Source: CAIVAT01 sp037133475 (lineage in GTDB: Bacteria > Bacteroidota > Bacteroidia > Bacteroidales > FEN-979). Taken from it: a DNA stretch of 64,000 bases. Numbering within the stretch: position 1 is the first letter of the stretch; each line of letters begins with the position of its first letter. Location of the stretch: assembly GCA_037133475.1 (NCBI GenBank), contig JBAXOB010000007.1:1-64000 (forward strand). Direction: 5' to 3'. The translations under genes and the position numbers were made by a program. This document shows, in pieces, positions 9,344 to 18,272 of this stretch. The notes under the pieces were generated by a model that was given only the letters and a program-made list of their open reading frames with translations, made no database searches and was not told the DNA's origin.

Positions 9344-10342
9344 ATGTTTATACGGTTTTTCAAATCCAGCTTTTTTATCCAGTATGTCGTTATCGGACTG
9401 GTAGGGATCTGCCTGTGGCTCAGCGCCTTTATTGAGCCCCCAGGAATGCCGCTTCCTGAAGGGCCGGTACCGCTATACTCCCTTGTCTTCCACTTTTTTC
9501 ATATGATGCCTCTCCTGGCCTCAGTTCTTGGTTTTTTGCTGGTGATGACCGAGACCTACTGGTTTACGACCATTCTCAGCCGGCATGAACTGGTCCTGAA
9601 AAACTCTTCACTTTCAGCCCTGGTATTCGTTGTTTTCATGAGTTTCCTGCCCGGGCAGCTCACCCTGAACCCCATCAACATCTCGTTGGGTTTTATGAGC
9701 CTGATCCTTTATCATCTGCTGATCTCCTTCAATAAGCCCGAACACCTCGACCGCATCTTTGCAGCAGGATTCTTTACCGCGCTTGCCAGTCTTTTCTACC
9801 TGCCCTTCCTGCTTTGGTTTGTCTTTGTGGTCGTCAGCTTCCTCATCTTCCGGGCCGGAAACCTGAGGTCATGGATGGCTGCCCTGATCGGCCTGGTAAC
9901 CCCTTTTCTTTACCTGGCAACCTGGTATTTCTGGCATAATGAACTCATCGCCCGTACACAGGATTTCATCTCCTTCTTCAGCCATATCCTGGTATATCCC
10001 AACCCGTTTCATACCGACTTCTGGATTCTGAGCGGGTTTACCCTGTTACTCGCCTTCTGGGGAATCATCTTTTTCAGGAGCGGCCCGATTGAAAAAACAG
10101 TTGAGATCAGGGCCAAGACGAATATCCTGATGTGGACCCTCGTCTTTACTGCCATTTCCTTTACCTATGCCAGGTCCATCGCCATCTTTCATCCCGCGCT
10201 CGCCATGCCGGCAATGGCGATGATCATCACCGGGACGCTGACCCGCCTTAAGAAAACCCGTATGGCGGAACTGATCCTGCTTATCTATTTTTTCGCCATT
10301 TTATTGAACAACCTGTTTATTCATGATTTTTTTTATCACTGA
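9344..10342 (+). CDS. DUF6427-like multi-pass membrane protein
   Basis: Uncharacterised inner-membrane protein of 332 residues with about nine hydrophobic segments from residue 14 to 325. I recognise the general form of a Bacteroidetes-restricted family annotated DUF6427 (N-terminus MFIRFFKSSFF, the segment LPGQLTLNPINISLGFMSL and the motif FNKPEHLDRIF), but no function is known to me. It starts 64 bases after purD and is followed after 17 bases by RNase HII on the same strand. No enzymatic motif is visible. The family name is my recollection and was not searched. Confidence 0.7.
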   Translation: MFIRFFKSSFFIQYVVIGLVGICLWLSAFIEPPGMPLPEGPVPLYSLVFHFFHMMPLLASVLGFLLVMTETYWFTTILSRHELVLKNSSLSALVFVVFMSFLPGQLTLNPINISLGFMSLILYHLLISFNKPEHLDRIFAAGFFTALASLFYLPFLLWFVFVVVSFLIFRAGNLRSWMAALIGLVTPFLYLATWYFWHNELIARTQDFISFFSHILVYPNPFHTDFWILSGFTLLLAFWGIIFFRSGPIEKTVEIRAKTNILMWTLVFTAISFTYARSIAIFHPALAMPAMAMIITGTLTRLKKTRMAELILLIYFFAILLNNLFIHDFFYH

Positions 10343-10359
10343 TCCTTACCGGATGTGCC

Positions 10360-10938
10360 ATGCTTTTAAGTCATTTTACCGATAACCCGGCAGAAGCAGG
10401 ATGTGATGAAGCGGGGCGCGGATGCCTGGCGGGACCTGTTTTTGCAGCTGCCGTCATTTTGCCGCGCGACTTCCGCAATGAAATCCTGAATGATTCGAAA
10501 CAACTTACCGAAAAACAACGCGACAGCCTTCGTCCGTTAATTGAAGCCAATGCCGTTGCGTGGGCCGTGGCCCTTGTCGATGCAGCAACCATCGACAGAA
10601 TCAACATTCTCAATGCATCCATATATGCCATGCATCTTGCCATATCCCAGCTTGTAAAACAGCCCCAGTTTTGCATTATCGACGGAAACAGGTTCAAACC
10701 CTATCCCGGTATCCCCCATCAATGCATCGTGAAAGGGGATGAGAAATATCTTTCCATTGCAGCAGCTTCGATACTGGCAAAAACCCACAGGGATGACTTT
10801 ATGAAACGGATTCATGCTGAATACCCGCTTTATAACTGGGCCCGAAACAAGGGATACCCGTCAAAACAGCATCGTGACATCATTCTGCAATACGGGCTTA
10901 CACCTTACCACAGGAAGAGTTTCAGGGTAAAGGGTTGA
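10360..10938 (+). CDS. rnhB: Ribonuclease HII
   Basis: Cleaves RNA in RNA-DNA hybrids and single ribonucleotides in DNA. The 192 residues are typical for RNase HII. Active-site carboxylates appear in GCDEAGRGCLAGP (Asp-Glu, about residues 16-17), in FCIIDGNRF near 107 and in the conserved stretch SIAAASILAKTHRDDFM around 131-147. The C-terminus has NKGYPSKQHRDIILQYGLTPYHRKSF, normal for the family and quoted here only as the pattern GYPSKQH...GxTPxHR. It begins 17 bases after the membrane protein gene. Confidence 0.97.
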   Translation: MLLSHFTDNPAEAGCDEAGRGCLAGPVFAAAVILPRDFRNEILNDSKQLTEKQRDSLRPLIEANAVAWAVALVDAATIDRINILNASIYAMHLAISQLVKQPQFCIIDGNRFKPYPGIPHQCIVKGDEKYLSIAAASILAKTHRDDFMKRIHAEYPLYNWARNKGYPSKQHRDIILQYGLTPYHRKSFRVKG

Positions 10939-10980
10939 TAACTTCCCATCCTGATTTCTTTATCAATTGGCAATTTAATA

Positions 10981-10988
10981 TACCTTTG
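10981..10988 (+). promoter_or_regulatory. Putative promoter -7 box
   Basis: TACCTTTG fits TAnnTTTG and lies 28 bases before the start at 11017. The TTTC at about 10955 is a weak -33 candidate. Confidence 0.45.
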
Positions 10989-11016
10989 CGCCGGTTTTTT
11001 ACAAGAAAAACCATAC

Positions 11017-13758
11017 ATGAGAAACCTCAGAATCCTTCTGATTGCCTTTGTTGTAGTTGCAGCTGTGACAGGAATTACCTGGCTCGGCTATTCCCTCTTC
11101 CAGAAATTCCATCGTCCGGCCGAATCCCCCTTCAACGCTATCCCCGGCAATACCGCCATGATCATCCAGTTGAATAAAGCAGGGAACCTGCTGGAAGAAC
11201 TGAACCGGTCAAACCTGCTGTGGAGGGCGCTGTGCCGTTTTCCCGGGATCAATGTGGTTAAAAATGAACTGCAGTTTGTGGATTCCGCCAGCAGGAAAAA
11301 TGAGAAGATCAACAAGCTCTTTCAGCAATACAATATCCTGATCTCCATTACGCTGAGCGGCCGTAACAATTTCGGGGCGCTTTACCTGGCCAAAGTCAGC
11401 AGCTCCTATCCGGATGCCTATATCTCGGATTTTGTCCAGGAAATCAGCGCCGGGAAAACAATCATCACCGAAACACCTTATTACACCACCAGCCTGAAAC
11501 GGATTCTGTTCAAGGGCAGCCATGATGCCTTTTACTTTTCAGTTTTCAAAGGGGTTTTCATTGGCAGTTTTCACGCCGACCTGGTAAAACGGGCGATCGA
11601 CAGGCTCTCGCTCCATACGCCCTTGGCAACTTCCACAGGTTTCAGGAAAGTGGAAGCCTCGGCAGGCAAAAAGGTTGATGCCAACATCTACATCAACTAC
11701 AGGTTTTTCTCACTGGTTCTCTCAAAGATGACCCGTGATGAAAATTTGCCGGACCTGTTGAAATTCTCCAACTTCGCCGACTGGAGCGGGCTGGACCTCA
11801 TCATTAAAAAGGATGAACTGCTTTTTAATGGGGTCACCGTTGCCTCCGACAGCAGCCAGCAATTCCTGGCCCTGTTCAACGACCAGAAACCACAGAAGAA
11901 GGAGATCACCTCCATTATTCCTGAAAAGACCTTGTATTTTACCACCTACGGCTGGAGCAATCCATCCCGGTTCTGCCAGCGGTTTCAAAACCGTACTCCC
12001 CACGATGAGGTTTTTTCAGTAGAACAGACCTCTGCAAACACCCTGATCGACCGGTTCCAGCTTAACATCAGCGAGTATTTTCTTCCCTGGATGGGAAATG
12101 AAGGAGCCCTTTTTGCCCTGGAAGATCCTAAAACAGCGGCGGAAGTCACCCTGACTGCCTTCAGTTCCCGCGATACGCTGCAAACGGTGCCGTTGCTGTT
12201 TGCACTGGCCGACACCCTGGGGATAAAGGCCGATTCGTTGCAGTTCAACGGTCATAAGATATACAGGATGGAGCTCCCGGCCTTCGTTCCAGCCCTGTTT
12301 GGCGAAATCTTCGGAAAAGTTGATGTGAAATGCTTTACCCTTCTCAAAGGTTATGTGATATTCGCACGTCAGCCAAGGGATCTCGAACTTGTCATCAATG
12401 CGGTCTCCGAAGGAAGCACCATTGCCAAAGACAAGCCCTACAAGGATTTTGAGGCAAACCTTCCTGAGAAATCCAATGTTTTTTGTTATTTCAGCACGCG
12501 CAATGCGCTCTCCTCCCTGAAAGGAATCATGAACCAGGATCTGTCGGACCAATTAAGCCTGGTGATGGACAGCCTCCGGAAATTTGAATCTATTGCTTTC
12601 CAGTTCAGTAATGCCGACGGGCAGTTTTATTCCAATATTTTCCTGCGTTATAACCCGAACCTTGACAAAGAGGGTCCCCTGGAGTGGCAGGCCCGGCTTG
12701 ACACGACCATCGCCGGGCAACCAAAAATCATCCCTGGCTCTGGGTCAGGCGATCCTGCCATTGTAGTTTCCGATGTTTCAAATAACCTGTACTATATCTC
12801 GGGACTTGGCCATATTGAATGGAAACTGCCGATTATGGGCAAAATGATGGGCGAAATCCATCCCATCAGGCTGGCTGGGAATGACTCCCTCTACCTGCTT
12901 TTCAATACCGATACACATCTCTACCTGCTGCATGCCAATGGCCGGTTTGCCGACAAATTCCCCATGCGGTTCCCCCTGCATGCCACCAACGGACTTACGG
13001 TTGCCAATTGGGACAACGACCAGGATTACCACATACTGGTTGCCTTTCAGGATAACCGGGTTTACAGTTTCTCGCTTGGCGGCACTTCGGATATAAGCTG
13101 GAAACGTCCATCTCCCAAGGAAGAAATCATTGATCCCGTATCTTTTGAAATGATCGGGAATAAGGAATTTGTCCTCATTTCTGGTGTGACCGGAAATACC
13201 ATGATCGTTGACCGTAACGGGATACCCCGGATAACGCCAGGACCAAAATTTCTCCATGCCCCCTCCTCGAAGCTGTATCCCAATGAAACCAATAAAAAGG
13301 GAGAATTTATCACCACCGATCCCGACGGAAAACTCGTGTTCCTCCAGCAAAACGGACGGTTAACGGAGGTCACGCTGAACCTGTTCACCCGTGAACACCG
13401 GTTCTTTTATGAAGATATAAGTGGCAACGGGAAGAATGAATTTATCTTTATCGATCATAATAAAATCTACTATTACAATTACAATTTCAAACTGATCTAT
13501 TCTTACATGTTCAGGCATGCCATCAGCAATCCGCCATTTTTACTGCACAACAGCAACGGGAAGGTTATGGTCGGCTTTGTCATGCCTGAAACCAATGAGC
13601 TGTTTCTCTTTGACAAGAACGGGTATCGTGAACTTGAATCGGGGATCCGGGGCAACACCCCTTTCGATATCGGAAAACTGGAAGGGCGAAATACAGCCAG
13701 CCTGGTGGTTGGGGCCGGTAAATATCTTAAGAGCTACCGCCTAGCGAAGCAGGAGTAA
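11017..13758 (+). CDS. DUF3352-type membrane-anchored protein
   Basis: Large protein of 913 residues whose function I cannot name. A single N-terminal hydrophobic segment (about 5-25) acts as signal anchor, placing the rest outside the inner membrane. The next part (about 35-550) resembles the DUF3352 family of Bacteroidetes (PFNAIPGNTAMIIQLNKAGN at the mature N-terminus). The C-terminal third (about 580-905) consists of short repeating beta-rich blocks with patterns such as LYYISGLGHIEWKLP, YLLHANGRFADKFPM and RVYSFSLGG, which look like blades of a beta-propeller of the PQQ/quinoprotein-like type. It is transcribed alone and ends with an 18-base tail-to-tail overlap with the glucosaminidase gene. 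Possible roles are envelope quality control or outer-membrane assembly, but that is guesswork. Confidence 0.75.
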   Translation: MRNLRILLIAFVVVAAVTGITWLGYSLFQKFHRPAESPFNAIPGNTAMIIQLNKAGNLLEELNRSNLLWRALCRFPGINVVKNELQFVDSASRKNEKINKLFQQYNILISITLSGRNNFGALYLAKVSSSYPDAYISDFVQEISAGKTIITETPYYTTSLKRILFKGSHDAFYFSVFKGVFIGSFHADLVKRAIDRLSLHTPLATSTGFRKVEASAGKKVDANIYINYRFFSLVLSKMTRDENLPDLLKFSNFADWSGLDLIIKKDELLFNGVTVASDSSQQFLALFNDQKPQKKEITSIIPEKTLYFTTYGWSNPSRFCQRFQNRTPHDEVFSVEQTSANTLIDRFQLNISEYFLPWMGNEGALFALEDPKTAAEVTLTAFSSRDTLQTVPLLFALADTLGIKADSLQFNGHKIYRMELPAFVPALFGEIFGKVDVKCFTLLKGYVIFARQPRDLELVINAVSEGSTIAKDKPYKDFEANLPEKSNVFCYFSTRNALSSLKGIMNQDLSDQLSLVMDSLRKFESIAFQFSNADGQFYSNIFLRYNPNLDKEGPLEWQARLDTTIAGQPKIIPGSGSGDPAIVVSDVSNNLYYISGLGHIEWKLPIMGKMMGEIHPIRLAGNDSLYLLFNTDTHLYLLHANGRFADKFPMRFPLHATNGLTVANWDNDQDYHILVAFQDNRVYSFSLGGTSDISWKRPSPKEEIIDPVSFEMIGNKEFVLISGVTGNTMIVDRNGIPRITPGPKFLHAPSSKLYPNETNKKGEFITTDPDGKLVFLQQNGRLTEVTLNLFTREHRFFYEDISGNGKNEFIFIDHNKIYYYNYNFKLIYSYMFRHAISNPPFLLHNSNGKVMVGFVMPETNELFLFDKNGYRELESGIRGNTPFDIGKLEGRNTASLVVGAGKYLKSYRLAKQE

Positions 13759-14688
13759 ACGCCCGGGAGAGGGTTCATGCCCGGCTGGAATATGGTTTCG
13801 TTTATATATCATCTTGATTTTAATCCCGTACTTCTGGGCCACATGGTGAAGGGTCTCCCCCTTCTCCAGCAGGTGCGTCCTCACCTCAGCCCTGCGGCGT
13901 TTTGATTCAAGGTAAACAAGATCCCCCTTTGATAGCCTGTCGTCGGCCAGTTCATTGAATTTCCGGAGCTTGCGCTCTGAAATCTGAAAGAGCGCACTCA
14001 ACTGCTTCAGATCATCCCCCTCCCTGGCCATGGTTACCCTGAGCCTGTTGTTCATAAAAACGGGATGACTGCCCGTAACGGAACCCGGTTCTCCTGCCTT
14101 CCTGGTCAGCACCGGCTGTACATTTCCGTAGATAATGCTTTTAAGGGAATCCACGAGTGAAACGCCAAAATCATCCCTGTCAAGTTTATAAAGCTGGTAG
14201 GCTTCAATGGTGTGAATCAGTTTCTCCGCATAGGCGGGATTGGTTGCATAGCCTGCCTTCTTCAGGCCGAGGGCCCACTCCCTGTAATCAGTAATTTTTA
14301 GTTGAAACAGAGGCTTATAACGATCCCGCTCAACCAGGAAGGACGAATGATCGTGAAACGATTCCTGCACGGTTGCATACTTCCTGAAACAATCGTGCGG
14401 TTTGTCATCATCCTTGTACATCTTGTCGCCAGTCCATTCCTTGTGACATTTTATCCCGAAATGGTTATTGGCCTCTTTTGCCAGGTCGCTCTGCCCTGCG
14501 TTTGATTCAAAAATCCCCTGCGCCATTGTAATGCTTGCAGGCACATGTGAGACTGTCATCTCCTTTACCGCAATATCCCTGTATTGAATTATGTAACGGA
14601 TCACCTGTGATTTATAATCAGCCTGCTGCGCAGAAAGGCTGCCGGAACAGGTTACCATCAGGATAAAAAAAAGTCTGAGTTTGTTCAT
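13741..14688 (-). CDS. Secreted N-acetylglucosaminidase with LysM domains
   Basis: Peptidoglycan hydrolase (glucosaminidase, FlgJ/Auto type, GH73). From the ATG at 14688 there are 315 residues: a signal peptide (MNKLRLFFILMVTCSGSLSA), a catalytic domain at about 25-170 with ITMAQGIFESNAGQSDLAKE (the catalytic Glu lies in this FESNAG motif) and NNHFGIKCHKEW, then two LysM-like segments (about 210-255 and 275-312, the second with HLLEKGETLHHVAQKYGIK). The longer start at 14751 would put 21 charged residues before the signal peptide. A purine-rich GGAGGAAAC directly before 14688 is a rare Shine-Dalgarno-like site and supports this start. It follows murD2 closely, so cell-wall synthesis and hydrolysis genes are joined in one operon. 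Confidence 0.92.
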   Translation of the reverse strand: MNKLRLFFILMVTCSGSLSAQQADYKSQVIRYIIQYRDIAVKEMTVSHVPASITMAQGIFESNAGQSDLAKEANNHFGIKCHKEWTGDKMYKDDDKPHDCFRKYATVQESFHDHSSFLVERDRYKPLFQLKITDYREWALGLKKAGYATNPAYAEKLIHTIEAYQLYKLDRDDFGVSLVDSLKSIIYGNVQPVLTRKAGEPGSVTGSHPVFMNNRLRVTMAREGDDLKQLSALFQISERKLRKFNELADDRLSKGDLVYLESKRRRAEVRTHLLEKGETLHHVAQKYGIKIKMIYKRNHIPAGHEPSPGRLLLLR

Positions 14689-14756
14689 AGGTTTCCTCCG
14701 GAAACAATCCCTTATTGTGCCAAAAACTTGTTCATAAACACGAAATTCCATCCTGA

Positions 14757-16151
14757 TTATTGCCTTACCAGTTCACGGAACCGTTTTCCACGCTCCTCGA
14801 AATTTTTAAATTCATCATAACTGGCAGCTGCGGGAGATAGCAGGCAGGCATGGCCGGTGCGGGTTTCACGAAAGGCAATTTCCCGGAAATCATCAAACCT
14901 GTCAATATAAAAGATCTTTTTGTCATGGAGATCATTGCCTCCCAGGTGGTCACCGATCCGCTTTCCAGCCGCTCCGACAAGAATCAGGTTCCTGACGCGG
15001 GACACCTTGAGAAATTCTGCCAGTCCCGCATAATCAATGCCCCTGTCAAACCCGCCGGCAATGAGCGTATCCACGTTCGGTACGGCCTTCACGGCTTCCA
15101 TGCAGGCTTCGGGAATGGTGGCGATCGAATCATTGTAGAAGTGGATCCTGCGAAATTCACCAACATATTCCAGCCTGTGCTCCAACCCTTTAAAGGTGGC
15201 AATCCCATCCCCGATCATCTCCGGTTCGATCCCGAGAATCATCGAAACATTAACGGCAGCCAGGATGTTTTTCAGGTTGTGTTCCCCGCGCAGGAAGCGG
15301 TCCTGGTGAATTGTCCATACCGGCGCCGTGATGTTCCCGTCAGAAAAACAGACCTCCCCGTCCCTGATAAATCCCCCTTGACGAGGTTCCCCCGCCATCG
15401 AAAAGGGATATGTTTTCCTCATATCTTCAAATCGAAGCATATGGCCCGCCACAAGATCATCATCCATATTGAACACCAGGTAATCCTCTGCCTGCTGGTA
15501 CCGGGTGATATTCACCTTGGCAAGCTGGTAGTCATCAAAACTCCTGTAGGCATCAAGATGCTCCTGGTAAAGGTTCAGCAGCACCGAAATATGGGGCGAC
15601 ACACTTATATATTCAAGCTGGTGCGACGATAATTCGAAAACGATGACGGTTTCCGGCCCGATAAGATCAATAAAATGGAACACGGGGTTCCCGATGTTCC
15701 CCGCGAGGATCACCTCTTTTCCTGCAGTCTTGAGGATATGATGTATCAGACTGGCTGTGGTGCTTTTCCCTTTGGTGCCGGTAACGCCAACCACCTGGTT
15801 CGCGTAACGCCGGAGAAACAGGTCGGTTTGCGAAGTAACCTGGTCCAGGGCAATTAACGGTGGCCCGGGATAGCCGGCTGTGGTTAGTTTCCAGAGCGGG
15901 ATTCCAGGGGAGCGGACAATCATGTCAAACCCAGCGATTCTTTCAAGATAATCTTCACCCGTGATAAGATCGAGATGCCTGTCTCCGGCGATCAGCGGGT
16001 TTTGCGCGATCGACTGGTTTGCATCGGCGATCGCAAGCTGTTTCAGCGGAAATGCCTGCCTGAAAACATGGTAGCTTGCCTGTCCCTCCCTGCCGAATCC
16101 CAGCAGCACGACCGACTTTCCGGCAAACTTCGCTCTTATATAATCCACCAT
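14757..16151 (-). CDS. murD2: UDP-MurNAc-L-Ala:glutamate ligase, MurD2 type
   Basis: Mur ligase adding glutamate to UDP-MurNAc-L-Ala in the cytoplasm. The 464 residues have an N-terminal Rossmann domain (KSVVLLGFGREGQ), the ATP-binding P-loop GVTGTKGKSTT at about 122-132, the ligase core (VFELSSHQLE near 178) and a C-terminal domain with GGFDRGIDY near 366. It lies 11 bases downstream of murL. In Xanthomonas a MurD variant, MurD2, attaches L-Glu instead of D-Glu and MurL then epimerises the product. The coupling to murL here makes L-Glu specificity the likely case; this is inference, since the sequence alone does not show stereospecificity. The alternative is an ordinary D-Glu-adding MurD next to an unrelated gene. 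Confidence 0.88.
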   Translation of the reverse strand: MVDYIRAKFAGKSVVLLGFGREGQASYHVFRQAFPLKQLAIADANQSIAQNPLIAGDRHLDLITGEDYLERIAGFDMIVRSPGIPLWKLTTAGYPGPPLIALDQVTSQTDLFLRRYANQVVGVTGTKGKSTTASLIHHILKTAGKEVILAGNIGNPVFHFIDLIGPETVIVFELSSHQLEYISVSPHISVLLNLYQEHLDAYRSFDDYQLAKVNITRYQQAEDYLVFNMDDDLVAGHMLRFEDMRKTYPFSMAGEPRQGGFIRDGEVCFSDGNITAPVWTIHQDRFLRGEHNLKNILAAVNVSMILGIEPEMIGDGIATFKGLEHRLEYVGEFRRIHFYNDSIATIPEACMEAVKAVPNVDTLIAGGFDRGIDYAGLAEFLKVSRVRNLILVGAAGKRIGDHLGGNDLHDKKIFYIDRFDDFREIAFRETRTGHACLLSPAAASYDEFKNFEERGKRFRELVRQ

Positions 16152-16162
16152 AACCCGTCGTG

Positions 16163-17572
16163 TCAGCTCCCGGAACAGCCGGAATCTTCGTTTTTATCAA
16201 TCCCGGCATTCATTAACCGCTCCAGAAACCCGGCAGGTAAAAAGTGTTCCCCGGAAAACCGGAACAATTCACCCGCAAAATCGATCGCATCGTAGTCTGA
16301 AAAATTCGCTGTCCTCCTGTAATAATCAAGCAGGAATGGCAATCCGTGCTCCTCCCTCTGCCTGATCGTCTCACACAGGGCCAGGTTTACCTCGCGGATC
16401 GTTCCCACGCAGTCGAAGGGCTTTTCTTCCGCCATGCCTGTTAACTGCAGGAAAATGGTTTCCAGGCCCGGGTCTGAAAAAAGATTCTTTCCGAAAATTG
16501 CAATAAGGTCATCCTCCGTCAGAAAGGGCGACAGCATAATATAGGTAAAGAGGCATTTTGCACACTTGCCGCACCAGGAATCGCTTTTGCTTCCCGCATT
16601 GCAGCTCTTGAAAACCGGGTGATATGCCCGGTATTGTGCAAAAAGGGAGGCAATCTGCAGTTCATTCAGGGGCCGGAGGAAACTGAAATACTCTATTTCA
16701 GGGCTGATCCATTGTTTCACATAATCCCTGAAGCCGGCTTCAAAACCGAACGATTTTGAATACTGGTGATTGATCTCCGTGCCGGCGATGGTTGCCTCAT
16801 TGGCGCTCGATTCGTTCGAAAGCGCAATATACCGGCGGCCTGACACAATGGCTGCCAGAACGGTGACAAATGCCAGAAGTGCAGAAAAGGGAGTATGTCC
16901 ATTTAAAAATCCCTCCTCATTCAGCTTTAGCAAGAGTGGATCAAGGGTCCTGCGGATTTCAACATATTGACCGGTGGTGAAGCCTTTGACAAATATGGTT
17001 TCCAGGCTGGCTCCCCTTGGGTTCATGATCAGGGGGATGGTCCCGTCTTCGGCCCCCAGCAGTTCAAGGGTTACTGCCGAGTCTTTCCCACCGCCTACCG
17101 GTAGCAGAACCGCATCGTCCAACGAATATTTTGGCACACCGGGATATCTCGGGGATTCGATTTCAATCTGCATGAAATCCTCCATGGTCGCGGGGATCGA
17201 GTTCAGGAAAAAAAATTCCCCCAGCCCGTAAAAATAGAGTTTTTTCCACCAGGCCACCTGCGCGGGCTGCAGGGCAAAAGGCCGGATCACCACCAGGGGG
17301 GGGCAGGCCGCTTTCCAATAACTGATCAGTTCAATCATCCCGATATTGAAGACGATATTATCGAGACATCCTTCAAGGCACGAATCAGGGAGAAAAAATG
17401 ATTTACGGGGAATAAAAATCGCCGGGTAAAAACTGTATTGGCCAGCTAGGTTAAAGTGATACCCGATATGAAGCCCATCAGCTGAAAGGGTATATTCCTG
17501 TTTTTCAAAGATGAAAACAGGAAATTGTTTGCGTAACTGCAGAAATTTCTCCTCCCGGCTTGACCTGGCCAT
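16163..17572 (-). CDS. murL: UDP-MurNAc-L-Ala-L-Glu epimerase MurL
   Basis: Probably epimerises the terminal L-Glu of UDP-MurNAc-L-Ala-L-Glu to D-Glu in an ATP-dependent way, replacing glutamate racemase as the source of D-Glu in peptidoglycan. The 469 residues match the family length. Features seen: SYWKAACPP near 85, LYFYGLGEFFFLNS near 112-125, an adenylation-type loop VGGGKDSAVTLELL at 159-172, NGHTPFSALLAF near 228, ALSNESSANEATI near 250, INHQYSKSFGFE, FSFLRPLNELQIA, and a cysteine motif WCGKCAKCLF near 345. These agree with what I remember of MurL, which was described together with MurD2 in Xanthomonas oryzae. It is the first gene of the murL-murD2-glucosaminidase operon and diverges from yqgE. 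Confidence 0.9.
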   Translation of the reverse strand: MARSSREEKFLQLRKQFPVFIFEKQEYTLSADGLHIGYHFNLAGQYSFYPAIFIPRKSFFLPDSCLEGCLDNIVFNIGMIELISYWKAACPPLVVIRPFALQPAQVAWWKKLYFYGLGEFFFLNSIPATMEDFMQIEIESPRYPGVPKYSLDDAVLLPVGGGKDSAVTLELLGAEDGTIPLIMNPRGASLETIFVKGFTTGQYVEIRRTLDPLLLKLNEEGFLNGHTPFSALLAFVTVLAAIVSGRRYIALSNESSANEATIAGTEINHQYSKSFGFEAGFRDYVKQWISPEIEYFSFLRPLNELQIASLFAQYRAYHPVFKSCNAGSKSDSWCGKCAKCLFTYIMLSPFLTEDDLIAIFGKNLFSDPGLETIFLQLTGMAEEKPFDCVGTIREVNLALCETIRQREEHGLPFLLDYYRRTANFSDYDAIDFAGELFRFSGEHFLPAGFLERLMNAGIDKNEDSGCSGS

Positions 17573-17591
17573 GAATTGGTATTATATTTGT

Positions 17592-17625
17592 TGTGATGAG
17601 TACAACGCAAAAGTAGTAAATTTGT
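17592..17625 (+). promoter_or_regulatory. Putative yqgE promoter, near-leaderless
   Basis: TAAATTTG at 17618-17625 is a -7 box and TTG at 17592-17594 a possible -33 with 23 bases between. The yqgE ATG begins only 7 bases after the box, so the mRNA would have almost no 5' leader. Confidence 0.5.
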
Positions 17626-17632
17626 ACGAACC

Positions 17633-18193
17633 ATGGAAAAACCACGCGTCAAACCAACACAGGGAAGCATCCTGATCTCTGAGCCTTCGCTGCGCGATTT
17701 TTACTTCCGTCAGTCGGTCGTATTACTTGCCGAACACAACGAGGAGGGATCTTTCGGTGTGATCATCAACAAGCCTATTGAAGCGCGGCTCAAGGATATT
17801 GTCAAAGGGTTCCCTCCTTATGACCTGCCTGTATACCTGGGAGGTCCGGTTAAAACCGACAGCATTTTTTACATCCATACCCATGCGGATGTCGACCAAT
17901 GTGTTCCGATCATGAAGGGACTTTTCTGGGGTGGCGATCTTGATGACATTAAAGCAAAGATGAAATCAAAAGAGCTGCCTCCCGATGAAATAAGGTTTTT
18001 CGTTGGTTACTCGGGGTGGTCAGCGCGGCAACTCGACCGTGAACTCAGTGAAAAATCATGGGTTTTATCACAAACCACCGTCAATGAAGTGATTCATAAC
18101 CAACCGGAAACACTCTGGAGCAACTATTTAAAAAGTATGGGCCAGGATTATGCCATCTGGGCCAATTTCCCCGCCGACCCCACCTTCAACTAA
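17633..18193 (+). CDS. yqgE: YqgE/AlgH family protein
   Basis: Conserved DUF179 protein of 186 residues. Visible family motifs are PTQGSILISEPSLRDFYFRQ at the N-terminus, VVLLAEHNEEGSFGVIINKP near 29-48, YLGGPVKTDSIFYIH near 68-82, and FFVGYSGWSARQLDREL near 119-135. AlgH was named from a Pseudomonas alginate regulator, but the biochemical role of the family is not settled. It diverges from murL across 60 bases containing a plausible promoter, and a heptanucleotide repeat follows its stop codon directly. Confidence 0.95.
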   Translation: MEKPRVKPTQGSILISEPSLRDFYFRQSVVLLAEHNEEGSFGVIINKPIEARLKDIVKGFPPYDLPVYLGGPVKTDSIFYIHTHADVDQCVPIMKGLFWGGDLDDIKAKMKSKELPPDEIRFFVGYSGWSARQLDRELSEKSWVLSQTTVNEVIHNQPETLWSNYLKSMGQDYAIWANFPADPTFN

Positions 18194-18195
18194 AA

Positions 18196-18230
18196 CCTGT
18201 TGCCTATTGCCTGTTGCCTGTTGCCTATTC
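18196..18230 (+). repeat. Heptanucleotide tandem repeat, five units
   Basis: Five 7-base units directly after the yqgE stop: CCTGTTG, CCTATTG, CCTGTTG, CCTGTTG, CCTATTC. The units differ only at positions 4 and 7. It is non-coding and lies in the 79-base gap before the next gene. Confidence 0.9.
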
Positions 18231-18272
18231 CTAAACCCTTTCCAATTGTCCCGAAAAATTCAACCCTGACTC

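Noticed and set aside
12016..12552. Long minus-strand open frames inside the DUF3352-type gene and similar ones elsewhere
   Set aside because: They are shadows of the real coding strand, with no domain and with composition that follows the sense codons.
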